Of a DNA stretch of 64,000 nt, positions 43,952 to 56,100 are shown in pieces (the first letter of the stretch is position 1; each line of letters begins with the position of its first letter). The stretch is from Bugulina stolonifera. Taxonomy: Eukaryota; Bryozoa; Gymnolaemata; Cheilostomatida; Bugulidae. The position numbers and the translations under genes are program-made. The notes under the pieces were generated by a model, which saw only the letters and a list, made by a program, of their open reading frames with translations, was not told the DNA's origin and made no database searches. Where the stretch lies: assembly GCA_935421135.1 (NCBI GenBank), contig OW285196.1, positions 8,443,501 through 8,507,500 on the forward strand. The letters are read 5' to 3'.

Positions 43952-45469
43952 ATATTACTAAAACCATACTGTATATTGTAGGCCTATTCCACCCTACAAA
44001 CCTCTACATGTACAGTATATATGCAGAGTATGCAAATATTATTTGATCAGCCCTTCTGCCTTACCTGCGTTTCTGATGCTTCTAAACATGTCATTTTAAT
44101 CCATTCTTGATGAGAGGTTAAATACAAAATCTTACGGATAGCGTTTCTGTGCTGGTCTGAGAAGAAAATACACATGTAACCTACGTGTATTTACTCCTAC
44201 TCATCTGCAGCCCATAGGTATGATGTAAATATGGGATGATCATTGCCAACTATGTATAATTTTTTTACCAGACACTGGAACTGAGCTACAAGCAAAATCA
44301 CTGGGTTTTTTATTTTGAGTCTGATCTGACTCAACAAACTTCAAAATTTTATGAAAAGTTGCTTTGTATGGCAGTTATGAAAAAAATTTACATATAAATG
44401 TACAATATGCACACATGTGCATACTGATTAATGAACTCTTTAACTGCTAACGTGTATACACCTTTCTTGCAGATGCAACTATGAGCAATATATGCAAGGT
44501 CAAATTATCTCATAAAATACTGAGTTTGGTTGACCTTCCAACTTTTTAAATAAAAACATTTTCAATAGGCCTACTCTAAACTTTGTACATGTTTTTCAGT
44601 AAAATTTTTTACAGAGAAAGTCTTAAAATGGCGTTTCTAAAACCCAAATACGACACAGTTTTACGCTTATCATCGATGTGCATCGACAATTCACTGTCCT
44701 AGTCATCTCCTCTTTTTGTACTAAAATGAGACTCTATGTAACCACATACTCATCAATTAATTACTGTACAAATATCGCATGTGAAAGACATACTGCCATG
44801 TTCCGCTGGTGCACGAAAAGGAGTGAAAGTCAACATTTGGTTGGGGATGTGCAGCTTGATGAGTTTGAATAGATAGAGTGGGATATGTAAACCTTAGTTG
44901 AAATTGAGAGAGTCTACTGCAGAATCAAGTAGACTTGGCAAGTATGGGAAGGTCTTTCATCATATCATTATATAGTCAGAATAGAGATAGGATACTCGCC
45001 TAAGCAAATATGAAATACCATACCATTAGGCATTAGCAATTACCAAGCAACATATACATGAATGTACATGATTGTATGTGCAATGCAACGCTGTAATCAT
45101 GCAGTTGGAGTTGCCCATTCACGCGAAACTTTGACAACTATTAGAAAACTAATAGATAGACGAAAATAATGGAAAAGGTCATACAACTAAAGATGTAAAG
45201 TGGTTTTCTATTGGCCACAGCTATTACTTTGCAGCATACACGTCTGCTATTGGTTATTTTAACTAGGTTAATCTGCCATACCGCCACAAACAAACAACTG
45301 AAAACAAATAATAAAATATACAAAGAATTATAATAATAATAGGCCTAACTATACTATTAAATTTATTAGAATCATTTACGATTATGATATAAATGTTTGG
45401 CTGGTTTGCTTATTTGATTTAATTTATACTAACGCTTAATAGGTTTAACTTTATGATTTTTGCTAGTCT
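43952..45469. other. Intergenic region with nothing recognised
   Basis: No supported gene. Open frames of 60-64 codons on either strand have no recognisable motifs. Confidence 0.5.
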
Positions 45470-45481
45470 CTACTCTAACTC

Positions 45482-46255
45482 TATGCTGATGACACACTAC
45501 TCTACCAAACTGTGAACACTGTTGAAGATGCCGAGAAGTTCCAAGATAACATAGACGCTGTACATAATTGGTCAACAAAATGGAAAATGCCATTTAATGA
45601 AAAGAAGTGCCTAGCCATAAACTTTAGCAAGTTGACACCAGTCTCCCAGTACAAACTTGGCAATGCATCTCTTGAATGGACAGGTAGCACCAAATATCTC
45701 GGAGTAACTATCCAGGCAGACCTTAAGTTCGATCAACATATACAGGAGAAATGCACAAAATCACCTAAGATACTAGGAGGAATCAAGCATCTAATGTATC
45801 ATGCTCCAAAAGAAGCTAAACTACTAGCCTACACGAGTCTATGCAGACCTGTACTGGAATATGCAGATGTGGTGTGGGACCCTTCAACAAAAAACAAGAC
45901 CCATGACTTAGAGCTAGTCCAAAACAGTGCCATATGGTTCATAGCCAACCTAAAAGGGCGTGCCGACAGTATATCAGAGGCAAGAGACTTGTTAGAACTC
46001 CAAACCCTGGAAGAAAGACGGAAAAACCACCGGCTAGTTCTACTCACCAGGATTCTCCAAAACGAAGAGCGGCATCGCTCCCTGTCCAGAGCATACGATG
46101 ACATAGTGGACAACAGAGAATCGGTAACAGCCACAACTAGAGCAGCCTCTAGAGGAGAACGAACCTCAATATCAACCAACAAGTGTATCTACCATAGTAG
46201 TTTCCTACCACGAACCATTCGTGGGATGAGAGGAGAGAACAACCACCAAACCTAA
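45482..46255 (+). pseudogene. LINE reverse transcriptase C-terminal fragment
   Basis: The frame opens with YADDTLLYQTVN (active-site box intact), then has WSTKWKMPFNEKKC, a KYLGVTI box and LEYADVVWDP, and ends with SSFLPRTIRGM. This is the RT thumb and C-terminal domain of CR1/Jockey-like ORF2 proteins. About 257 residues are open without frameshift. The endonuclease and most of the RT are absent, so it cannot act. Confidence 0.85.
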
Positions 46256-46379
46256 ACAGCGATGTGCTATAACAAATGAAAACCCTAATCAAAAATAGTT
46301 AAACAACTAGAGGCTTCCCTAAAGATTTAAATAAAATTGCTGGAGAAGTTCTACCTCATCTGAGGTGATTCTGAGCATT

Positions 46380-47680
46380 CATACTTGCCAAGTAACCTGG
46401 GTAAAAAATCTGGACACATGCGCGGACCAGAGGGAGGACGGGTGACATGGCCGCAGGCCATGCCAGCCCGCGTAGCGGGCTGCCAGAAAGGGTGCGGGAG
46501 GGGTAGAGGAGCACATCCCGCATTCGAAATATTTTTTGTGAGCCACTAAAATGACAGTAGTTAGTGCAACTTCACTTGTATTTGTATGCTGCTCTAGTGG
46601 TCAAAAATATGTTCATATTACATGCATATTGGAATGGTTTTAAAATGGTGAGAAGAATTAGAATAGGAATGAAATTGCAAAGAGTGCTTCAGGTTGGATT
46701 ATCTAAAGAAGACCTGTAAAACTTGCTACAACATAAAAATTTATTAGAAACCAAATTTTTGTTTCATTTTATTAAATTATAAACATATAAATAGCTTTAT
46801 TTATGAAAACACTGAATTATAATAATAATATTAATAATTCAGTATTTTCATAAGTTAAGTTTATTATTATTATATTAAAAATTATAATCATAATGTAAGC
46901 CTGTCTTTTGAACTTCAGAATCATTGAGAATAAACAAATCTTCTAAGCTTTTAAGTGACGTGACAGCTTTTAGACAACAGCTTTGATATGCTTCCTGGTC
47001 AGCGTGTGCCTGGCTATGTCATTGGTACCACCATCAGTAATACTAGAAGGTGCAGAAGGCATAATTATAATATAAATATTGATATTAAAAACCTAATTTA
47101 CATTTAGAAATAAAATAAATAAATTTGACCCATTGATTTTAATTTTGAAAGTTGCCGAGTCTTTTGCTTGTCTGTACTGTGAGAATTGTTTGGCTTAACA
47201 GCTAAATTAACATCCAATTAATAGACTAATAATGGAAACATTATTTGTACAAGCAAATAATTATAATATCAATGAGTGAATTTTCATTTGCGCGGTGGTT
47301 GTCATTGACATTAGAGCGTTTATATAAAATAGCTATCCACTGTTGGGGAGGCTTTAGTACACTGCCAATATAGCTCAGGAATTAGTCAGAGTTTGGGCTA
47401 TCACTAGTGGCAATTGGCATAGACACGACAGTCAGTAGACATCGAACTACTTTAAAAATAAACGGTGTGTAGCATTATATTTAGCAAGATTCACCAGGAT
47501 TTGCGACGCTCAACCTTTTTTCAGCCAATGTTTTGGAAAATCCAAAGAAATTAATAAATAAATTTTTTGGAGCAGTAATTTCCTAATTCCCGGGGTATAA
47601 ATCAGGACATTGGGACAGTGTAGGGACAATTTTCAAATCCCGGGGGTGTCCCGAGAAACCCGGGACACTTGGCAAGTATG
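46380..47680. mobile_element. hAT-like non-autonomous DNA transposon
   Basis: Perfect inverted ends CATACTTGCCAAGT...ACTTGGCAAGTATG, with a perfect 8-bp direct repeat tgagcatt on both sides (46372-46379 and 47681-47688). The 8-bp duplication fits the hAT superfamily. The interior (1301 bp) has no transposase frame, only AT-rich sequence plus a GC-rich patch (gcccgcgtagcgggctgcc) near the left end. It lies inside a LINE 3' UTR. Confidence 0.75.
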
Positions 47681-47879
47681 TGAGCATTGCTCTGTGGACT
47701 GCAAGGATGAGAATAAACAAAGGGAAAAATCCTGTCAATTGAAATAGTTTTGTAAAGTTAAAAGTACTTATTTCGATTATACATTACATGTGGTTATAAA
47801 AAAATAACTCAACTATTACTATAGTAATAGTTAAGTTATTTTATCACTACATGTGTAAGTTTCAAGTAGTATTATTATA

Positions 47880-48660
47880 TGTCAGACATGTGCCAAGCAG
47901 ACAAAAAGTCAAGTCATGAGTAAAGTAAGAGTAGGCATACATAGATATTCTCGATTGAAAAAAGTAATTAAATTTAGAGTCATCAGATGAAGCAAGTCGT
48001 TAGTCAAAAGTAGAGTAAAAGTAAATAAACACAAATTGCTGAAGCCTGGAATATACATATAGGCCTAGCAGATTGAATAACCTAGACTATAGTGTTTGTA
48101 GACAATAGACATTTTTAAGAGGGCTCACTCAGGAATAAACAGTGAAGACAATTTTCATTTTTCAATGTGTATAAAATATTATTTGGAATTGTGAGTATGG
48201 GCAAATAGTTGACAACCAAGGAGTAGTACTAGGTGCTCCCTATTTATTTATCTCCTAATATATGTATTTCAATAACAATCTTGTTATCTCATATCTGAAG
48301 AAAGTGGTTAGCCTGAAATAGTAAATACAATGTACAAGGGGATAGAGTGTATACAAGTGTGACAACACACAATGGGTAATAATTAGTGTTAGGTACTATT
48401 TACTGTCAGTTAAAGTAGTACTGAAGAACTTATTATAATTGTAGGTCTGATCAGCTTTTCTATGATGAATAAGACTTATTGCATTAATTACACCAACCTT
48501 ATAAAATTATCACTAAAAGCTGAAATATTAGGGTAAAGTAAGAGTCAAGCATCATGTTTTGTGGGAAAGTAAAAATAAAAGTCAATACCCAGCTTCCACA
48601 CAACGCAAGAGCACAAGTCAATTGCTTCAATTCAAGTCAATTGCCCATGTCTGCTATATA
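47880..48660. repeat. Dispersed repeat (agtcaaaagtagagtaa-rich), copy 2
   Basis: Homologous to 35720-36240: cagacatgtgccaagcagac, a aagcaagtc / agtcaaaagtagagta stretch, and gtgtgacaacacacaatggg. No ends with clear duplications were found. Confidence 0.6.
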
Positions 48661-50128
48661 AATTATTATTATTACATTTTGAATGAGAATAATCTAGTGA
48701 TTTGTTGCTATTTTCTATTTTATAATTTTTTATAAATAATATTATTTTTTATTCTCACTGCTTATTACAGGGTTTGGGAGGGAGGGTTGCGCCTTTCAAC
48801 CTGAGCACACCTGTTCCGTTCCTTTTCTCCAACACTTTGCGCAGAATTCTTGCTGATCCTAAGATAGCAGATTTCTGTATTGTTTCTACAGAGAGATTGA
48901 TGTCTAGAATACCCTAAAAGCAGAAATGTTTTGCGGAAGAAAGTTTCGCTAATCCTAGAGCATTTTACGATAGAAATACTTTGCGAGTTTGACCTATCGT
49001 GAAATTTGTTAATTAATGTTAAAGCATAATTTAACAGTAGAAACAAGCTTGGCTAAGCTGTAGGTTTACTCAGATTTAAACCCCACTTACATACATTACA
49101 AAACTACAACTGACTCCTATATAGTGCAGTAAGCCCACCTGTGAGGTAAAGTAATTTCCATAGCTTGTTAAAAAATCCTCTGATTAAGCTCCTACTCTAG
49201 GCTACTTATGAATTACGTTACAGCAAATACATGCTGCTTTGTAAAATATTCAATTATGTATCATAGCATAGCTAAATAGCTGCATGTATAGTCTGTTTAA
49301 ACTCATAATTATATAAATCATTTTGAAAAGATCATTTGATAGCAATGGAAATTATTCGCCAGTTTGACTTTCGCTAAATTCACAAAAGTTAAAACTCACA
49401 AAAAGTATATGTTTTTAAGGTACTACGATAGGCTGACAGCCTTCTAGGTAATAATTATAATCATTATTATAGGCCTAATTTTAATCAATATTATATTAGT
49501 TATTAAATTTATTATAATTATTATATGCTATTTTTTAAAATTAGTACAGTCAAGGAGTTGGTACAGTACAGTAATAGATTCAACTCACACCTCAAGGCTG
49601 GTTGTTAGTCTATAGTGCGGCTTCACAGCCAATGCCAAAGAGCCTCAAACTGGTTCCAAGTAAAGACAACTTCTGTAGGTTTTGCACATTCAAGCTCTCA
49701 GAGATGAGCGGACAGTAGCTTGAAAGTGCCTTGGCCACTACTCCTACTCCCAGTGCAGTGTTGTCTTTCATTCACAGTGGGGAGTTGATTCTAATCCTAC
49801 TATTTTATTCATATCCATTTAGAAAGAGTAGCTACAAAACCATTTGGCAATTCTCTGTGGTGGATGCAACTGCTTGCTGCAGAGCTCAACTTTTTTTTAA
49901 ATTTTTAAATTTTTTTTTTAAGATTGCCGCTATAAGTATCTGTTAGAGTAACTGTGTGTACATCTGCTTCCATGATAGTAGTTTATCCACCTTCAGGACA
50001 GTAGTTTCTTGGTTTGGAGCCGAATACAGTACTTGTGCAGTTTATAACATATTTGATTGAATGCTCTTCTGGATAATCAATGCTGTGCTATAGATATCAC
50101 TCTATCTTAATACTTTTATAGATTCTGA
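48661..50128. other. Intergenic region upstream of the CAP-Gly gene
   Basis: No gene is supported. A stretch near 48900-49000 contains ttttgcggaag / tttcgctaatcc words that recur near 49370 (tttcgctaaattcac), suggesting a diverged repeat. The CAP-Gly promoter may lie in the last part, but no motif identifies it. Confidence 0.45.
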
Positions 50129-53100
50129 ATGTCTCATCAACCTAGAAAAATTCCCAAATTGGCAAGTGGTCTATCTAAGATACCTCACTCAAAGTCTGGA
50201 AGACGACAACTGACAGTCGGAGACAAGGTAAGGTCTATAACATTATTTACACCCTAACTGATTGCAAACTGGCTCTGACTTCTTCATATGTTTATATAAT
50301 ATATTATTCCATGGAAACGGGCCAAATGACCATATAATTATGAAAATGTATATATTTTTCGTAAAAAGTAATTATTGCAGCCACGATTGATTTGCAAGGA
50401 CGTGGATTCAAGTCCTGCCAACAACCTGGAGGTTTTCGCCCTGAAGAAGGTTTTCCTTCCGTGCCACATCAGACTATAACAATATCCATTCGCTCCGGTA
50501 TTGGGCAGTTGCGTTAAAGAATTGTGTTTGGCACCATGGATATTATTATAGATTATTATTATTATGCAATGATGAGCCTACTTCTAACATTTCTGATTAA
50601 ACCTTTTTGCAAATTTCCATCATCAGTTGAAAGTTTCTTTTACCCAGGTGGTAATAGCCGGAGAACGGATTGGTTACCTGCGTTTCTGTGGAAACACAGA
50701 GTTTGCAGACGGCATTTGGTGTGGTGTAGAGTTGCTAGATGGTAGCGGTAAACACGATGGTCAGCTAAATGGAGTGAGATATTTCTTATGTGCTGCCAAT
50801 CATGGAGTATTTGCTGCTGCCAGTAAGGTCTGTCTGCACATCGACAGCAGTTCCACCGGTGAGTGATATTATTATATTTATTCTAGCAGTATGGTGACTA
50901 TCAAATCAATCCTAACTTTGTTTTAAAAAAATATTTCTCATAATATGGTTGACCATACATAGGTACATAGATACATAGGCATACCATGTAGGTAGACCAT
51001 ACAACGTCATGCTGTAGGCTGACCACACATATGCATGCCAACTTAGCCCTATAATTCTAGGCTGTTGATTTGTATATGTTGGTTTGCTTCTGATGTGTCC
51101 TAAAGCGTGGCAGGGGAAATCTCAGTCTAGATACTGTTTCACTTGGTCTCTTTCATGCTAGAACTGATGTATATTTATCTGTAAAGGTAACATAGCACTA
51201 CTTTTACTTACTGATATATAATATAGCGTGTTTGATCAACACTTCTGTATTATATACAATATTGATTATTGACCGCTCACCAACTACTTCTAAACAGTCA
51301 TGATGTACTGTATTATATCCATATATTGAATTCTTTACATAATATACCTTCTGTTATATACATAGCCTACATGTATATGTCAGCTGTATAACTATGTCCT
51401 TATAGCTAACTATGAGTGCTACACAACCTTTGCCTGTGAGGCTGCCCTTGTCGAAATTTGACATTTTCATTTAACTTAAAATTGTAGTTCTTGCTAATTG
51501 CCAGAAATGTGTGCCCTACATATTCTTGGTGTCCAAACTACGAAAGGACTGCTGATAGAATTGAAACGATTTCAACTTGTATAGTGACATTGACCTTTCT
51601 GCTATGTCCAGTAGATATGTGACTTCTTGAGCCGATAGAAATGTAACCAAATTTTATTGAATAGGGCAAAGGCATAACCATTGTGATTACATTGAATTCA
51701 AATTCTGTTCCAGTGGTCCATATAGATGTAGTATTAGTACACTACTGCAGTGGACATGTAGAAGTAAGCTAAAATACCTGTACATGTACATGTATATACC
51801 CACTAGTTGACAGTATATTGACAGTGAGTGGTGGTGCATTACAGTTAGGTACCATGGCCGATTTCTGCCACACAGTGTAAAACTAAATTGCGATTTGCAT
51901 GATACTGAATCCTAAGATAAATGAAATAGAAATTAAATTTACCTGAAATAAAATAAATCATGTGAAACTAAACTGAAAGTTAAATGAAATATGAAGTTCA
52001 TATGAAACTGAAAGTGAACTCACATGAAACGAAAACAAAAACGAAAAACGCCTGAAACCAAAATGCCAATTCACATGAAACAAAATTTATGGGCATTACT
52101 TATTGTGGCAAAACGAAACTACACCTCCACCCTGGCGTAGAGATGCACTTACGTCTTTGAGATTACTAGGTATTATTAATAATTTGATATAGCAAATGTC
52201 ATCAATTTAGTCTATTGTTTTTTATATTTTCATATTATTATTGAAATACTCAAAATAAAGGAATTAGCACCAAATGAAAAAATGTGGCAGTACCAATCAT
52301 GGAGTTATCTCCCCTAGAGCAGGAACTCCGGTAAATTTTGTGATGCCACTTTTGATCCCTAGCGGCCATGATGTGTTGGGGTAGTTACCGTTTGTTGACA
52401 TTAGTTACCTATGCGCTGCTGTCATTAGTTAGTCATTTAGTTAGTAGTCAAAATTTGTTCTTTGCTACCAATAATCTGAAATTTTCTGTTGCACACATAT
52501 TTTCCAATTATTTCAGACCAACATAATTATTGTATTTATTATATTTTGTAACTTTGATAGTAACTGCATGCTAATTGCAAATATTGTATTTTAGTATATA
52601 AGTACATCACAAAATTATTATTACACAGCTCCTAGTTCTAGTTATTTTGGCTTTCAGTAGGCAATATTACTTTACTTTTACCTCAAATTACAATACAGCT
52701 AAAGCTACTGTAGTTGTTAATTGTCCTACGTCCTATGGTTTACCCTGGTATCACATGATTGATAGAGTATAAGTATTAATAGGTGTATTTCTATATGTAG
52801 AACAGATTTGCAGAAGTTGCATATTACAAATAAAAACATTTATGTAGACAAACAAAACCAATTCATAACATGGAGTATAAATGCCAATATTTTGACCAAA
52901 TCTATTTTAAATATTTACTGAATAAAAATAGCATAAGAACTCTTATTCAATATTCAGAAGTCACTCGTTGCCATTCTTAGGAATAAGGTCAGCCAGCTCT
53001 TCAAAATTGACAGCATCAGCACAGATCAATATTCTGTCTAGTAGACCTACATGTATATTAGGAAATTGATACCAGATAAATAAATGCTTCACGCTTACCA

Positions 53101-56100
53101 CAGATAAATAGTTTACAGACATACAAGAGGTATTAGATCCAAATAATAAAGCAGTAACGAAACATGTTCAATGCCTACTGTCCTACCATAATAGTACAGC
53201 TATTAGTAGTTACATGATTCTTGCCAAATTGGCATCACATTATATTAGAGTAAAATAAAGTACGATTTCGATAAGACATATATGTTGATATAGTTGATCA
53301 CTCTGGATGTTACCTATGAATTAAATTCATAACAGCTCTTTAATAGACGACAGAAATCTACCAAATACATTCTCACACATATATATAAAACAACAAGCCT
53401 TAATTAAATCAAGCATCTCATTTTAACCGTGAAACCCATTTCTAATTGGGAAGCAGTTGTTACAGTTTGCGTGCACGAGTCCCAGGAAAAGAGTTCATAA
53501 TCATAACGTACTTGATGGGTATGATGGATGAGCACCACACATAAAGTTGTGGCGATGTGCATCGTGGTATCCAGATTTCACTTTAATCTCCAACCTATAA
53601 ATAACAAATCAATGCTACAACTCAACCTGCACCTATTCTATTGTAGGTAGAAAGGCTAGGAAAGTTTTGGTTAAACAAACTGTTACCAAGAAATTAAATA
53701 AATGACGTAGGCCTATAAACTTGCATAAGACTATTCAACGTTCTACATTATAATGTTTAATGACTAATTAACAGCCCTAATAAATTTAGATTTTTCCTTC
53801 CATATCATCTTTCCTTTCAGTTATAGTTTAGCTTGAAACTATTCTAAGATTATGCTAAGCTGGTGTAGATCTTTGATTATAATGTATTTAGGCTACTAAC
53901 TGTGCTAGGCAATTAGATACTACAAAGCCTCGGAACCAAACTCTAGACAGGAATGGACAAAGGAAAGTTCACATCTGTGAAACAAAGTCATTGATAGTTT
54001 ATAGATTTCTTAAATAAATTTCCTAGCAATATAAAGTTAGCCTATACTAACATTCAAAGTAACGATGATAGGCCTATGACACAATTACAATAATTATAAT
54101 CATAATAGGTCTATTATATTTATAGCCTATTATAATTATTATTACAAAAAAATTAATTTACAATCACAAATATTAATATTATAAAATAATTATATAAATA
54201 TAATCAATTCAATGGTAAACATGTTCATGTTGATAGATAGTCTATGGAAATCACCTGAATTAATAAAATAATAGTTAGTTTAGTAGTTATAGTGTAGTCA
54301 CTGATCTAATGAGTGTGTGATTTTGATCTGTGACTATTGTAATAAATTGCTAGTGAGTCGCGATCACAACTTCACCTGATAGTATTACTATATCTAATTA
54401 TTTACAACGTAGTAGTAGCCTATTACCATTACTATAATTAATAACTATAGGTACAGCAGTGACAGTGAGCAAAGTTAATTTAACTCAGCCTCAATCAATC
54501 AATAACAGTACCGAGAGATTCCACTATTACTGGATAAATAAATGTGCTTATTAATTTTAAACAATTATACTTGCTATAACTTCTGGGCTAATTAAAATTA
54601 TTATATTATTTAATTTTATTATTGAGTAAATTTTTAATTTTACAACAATAAATATAATTCTACAATAAATAACAATTGAATTTATTTCATTGTCTTTCCA
54701 GTTCCAACACACAACAACCGTACTGTATTCCTACTAACCACACTGTTAGTCCAAAGAAACCCAAAGTACACTCTTGCAATCACACCAATGTTAACTATAA
54801 TATGAGATTGTCAGATTGTATAATATTATTGTTCCAGGAATGCCACGAGTGCAACTAGCTCCACGCTCATTTTTTGAAATGAACAGAGAATTGTTCACGT
54901 GCTATCGAAAGTCCTTTATGGGTAGATAATTTTGTACAATAAGCCTATCAAGTTAGCGATTAGAAATTTTAATACCCAATAATATGCGGTTTTATTTTGG
55001 TTGACCAATCAACGCATTCACAGACTTTTTACCGATATACGCTGCCGCGCTAGTCGGTTACTAGTATTATTTGGTCGAGTAAACCTCTATTCTTATTTTT
55101 CTTTAAAATCCTATTTTACAAAGAGATTTTTAAAATCACTGGTATTGTGAAAAAGCAGAGTTATTATTAAGCAGTTTAGATATAAATCCAAAACATTTTA
55201 CACAAATAGTGTCTGTAAATAACAGCGTTGAAAAATTTTATGTTTTATATATAATTGTAATGGTAACTAATGTAAACAAACGGACGAAATCCCCATCGCA
55301 TCATGGCCGCCCGTGGGGAAAACTGGCATCAAGTGCCCAATCGGCGTTTAACAGCGAAAAATTTTTAAGTTCCTGCTCTATGGGGTGTTACCTCTATGGT
55401 ACGAATAAGATCGAGACTTGAGAGTACAACTCTCTTACTATACTTTGTAATAGTTTTATTGTAATATTAATAGTGATTTTGTAATTTTGCAGCAAAATTT
55501 ATCATTAAATCACAAAAACTCTAAACAAGTTGTAAATATTTTTGATAAAATGTTATCATTTTTTTCGAGACTGCCAAAATGTAAATTTAAATACATATTT
55601 TTTATTAAAAATCCTGTAAATACTCTCATAAAAGAGTGTTGTTACTAATATTCACCTTCCTACAAGTAGGTCGATGAAATACATATTATACTTTTATTAT
55701 TTGCATCTAAATTAAGCACCAAAATACAATTAAAAATACCAAAATAACGGACTATTTCCTGTCACACCACCCATGTACTAAATGTAGTTTCGTTTTGTTG
55801 TTATGAGTAACACCCCTAACTTTCATTTCAGGTGAATTGCAATTTGGTTTCATGTGAATTCACTTTCAGTTTCATATGAACTGCACATTTTATTTAAATA
55901 TCAGTTTGGTTTCACATGATTTATTTTATTTCAGGTAAATCTAATTTTCATTTCATTCATTTTAGGATTCAGTATCATGTAAATTGCAATTTAGTTTCAC
56001 ATTGTGTGGCAGAAATCGGCCACGGTAGTTAGGTTCTGTTTACATGTAAACAAAGTGCATCCTGTTATACTGCTGTTGGTATATAAATATAAGTGGATAA

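Larger units (their letters stand above)
45470..47760 (+). mobile_element. 5'-truncated LINE with a hAT-like insertion in its 3' UTR
   Basis: LINE sequence starts abruptly just before the RT active site and continues through the C-terminal domain to a stop at 46255. Its 3' UTR (to about 47760) is interrupted at 46380-47680 by a separate element with an 8-bp duplication. 5' truncation is the usual outcome of incomplete reverse transcription. Confidence 0.7.

Noticed and set aside
54676..54858. Plus-strand frame with a pyrimidine tract and AG in front, as an extra CAP-Gly exon
   Set aside because: Its phase does not match the preceding CAP-Gly exon, while exon 57378 does; it also lies inside a transposon.
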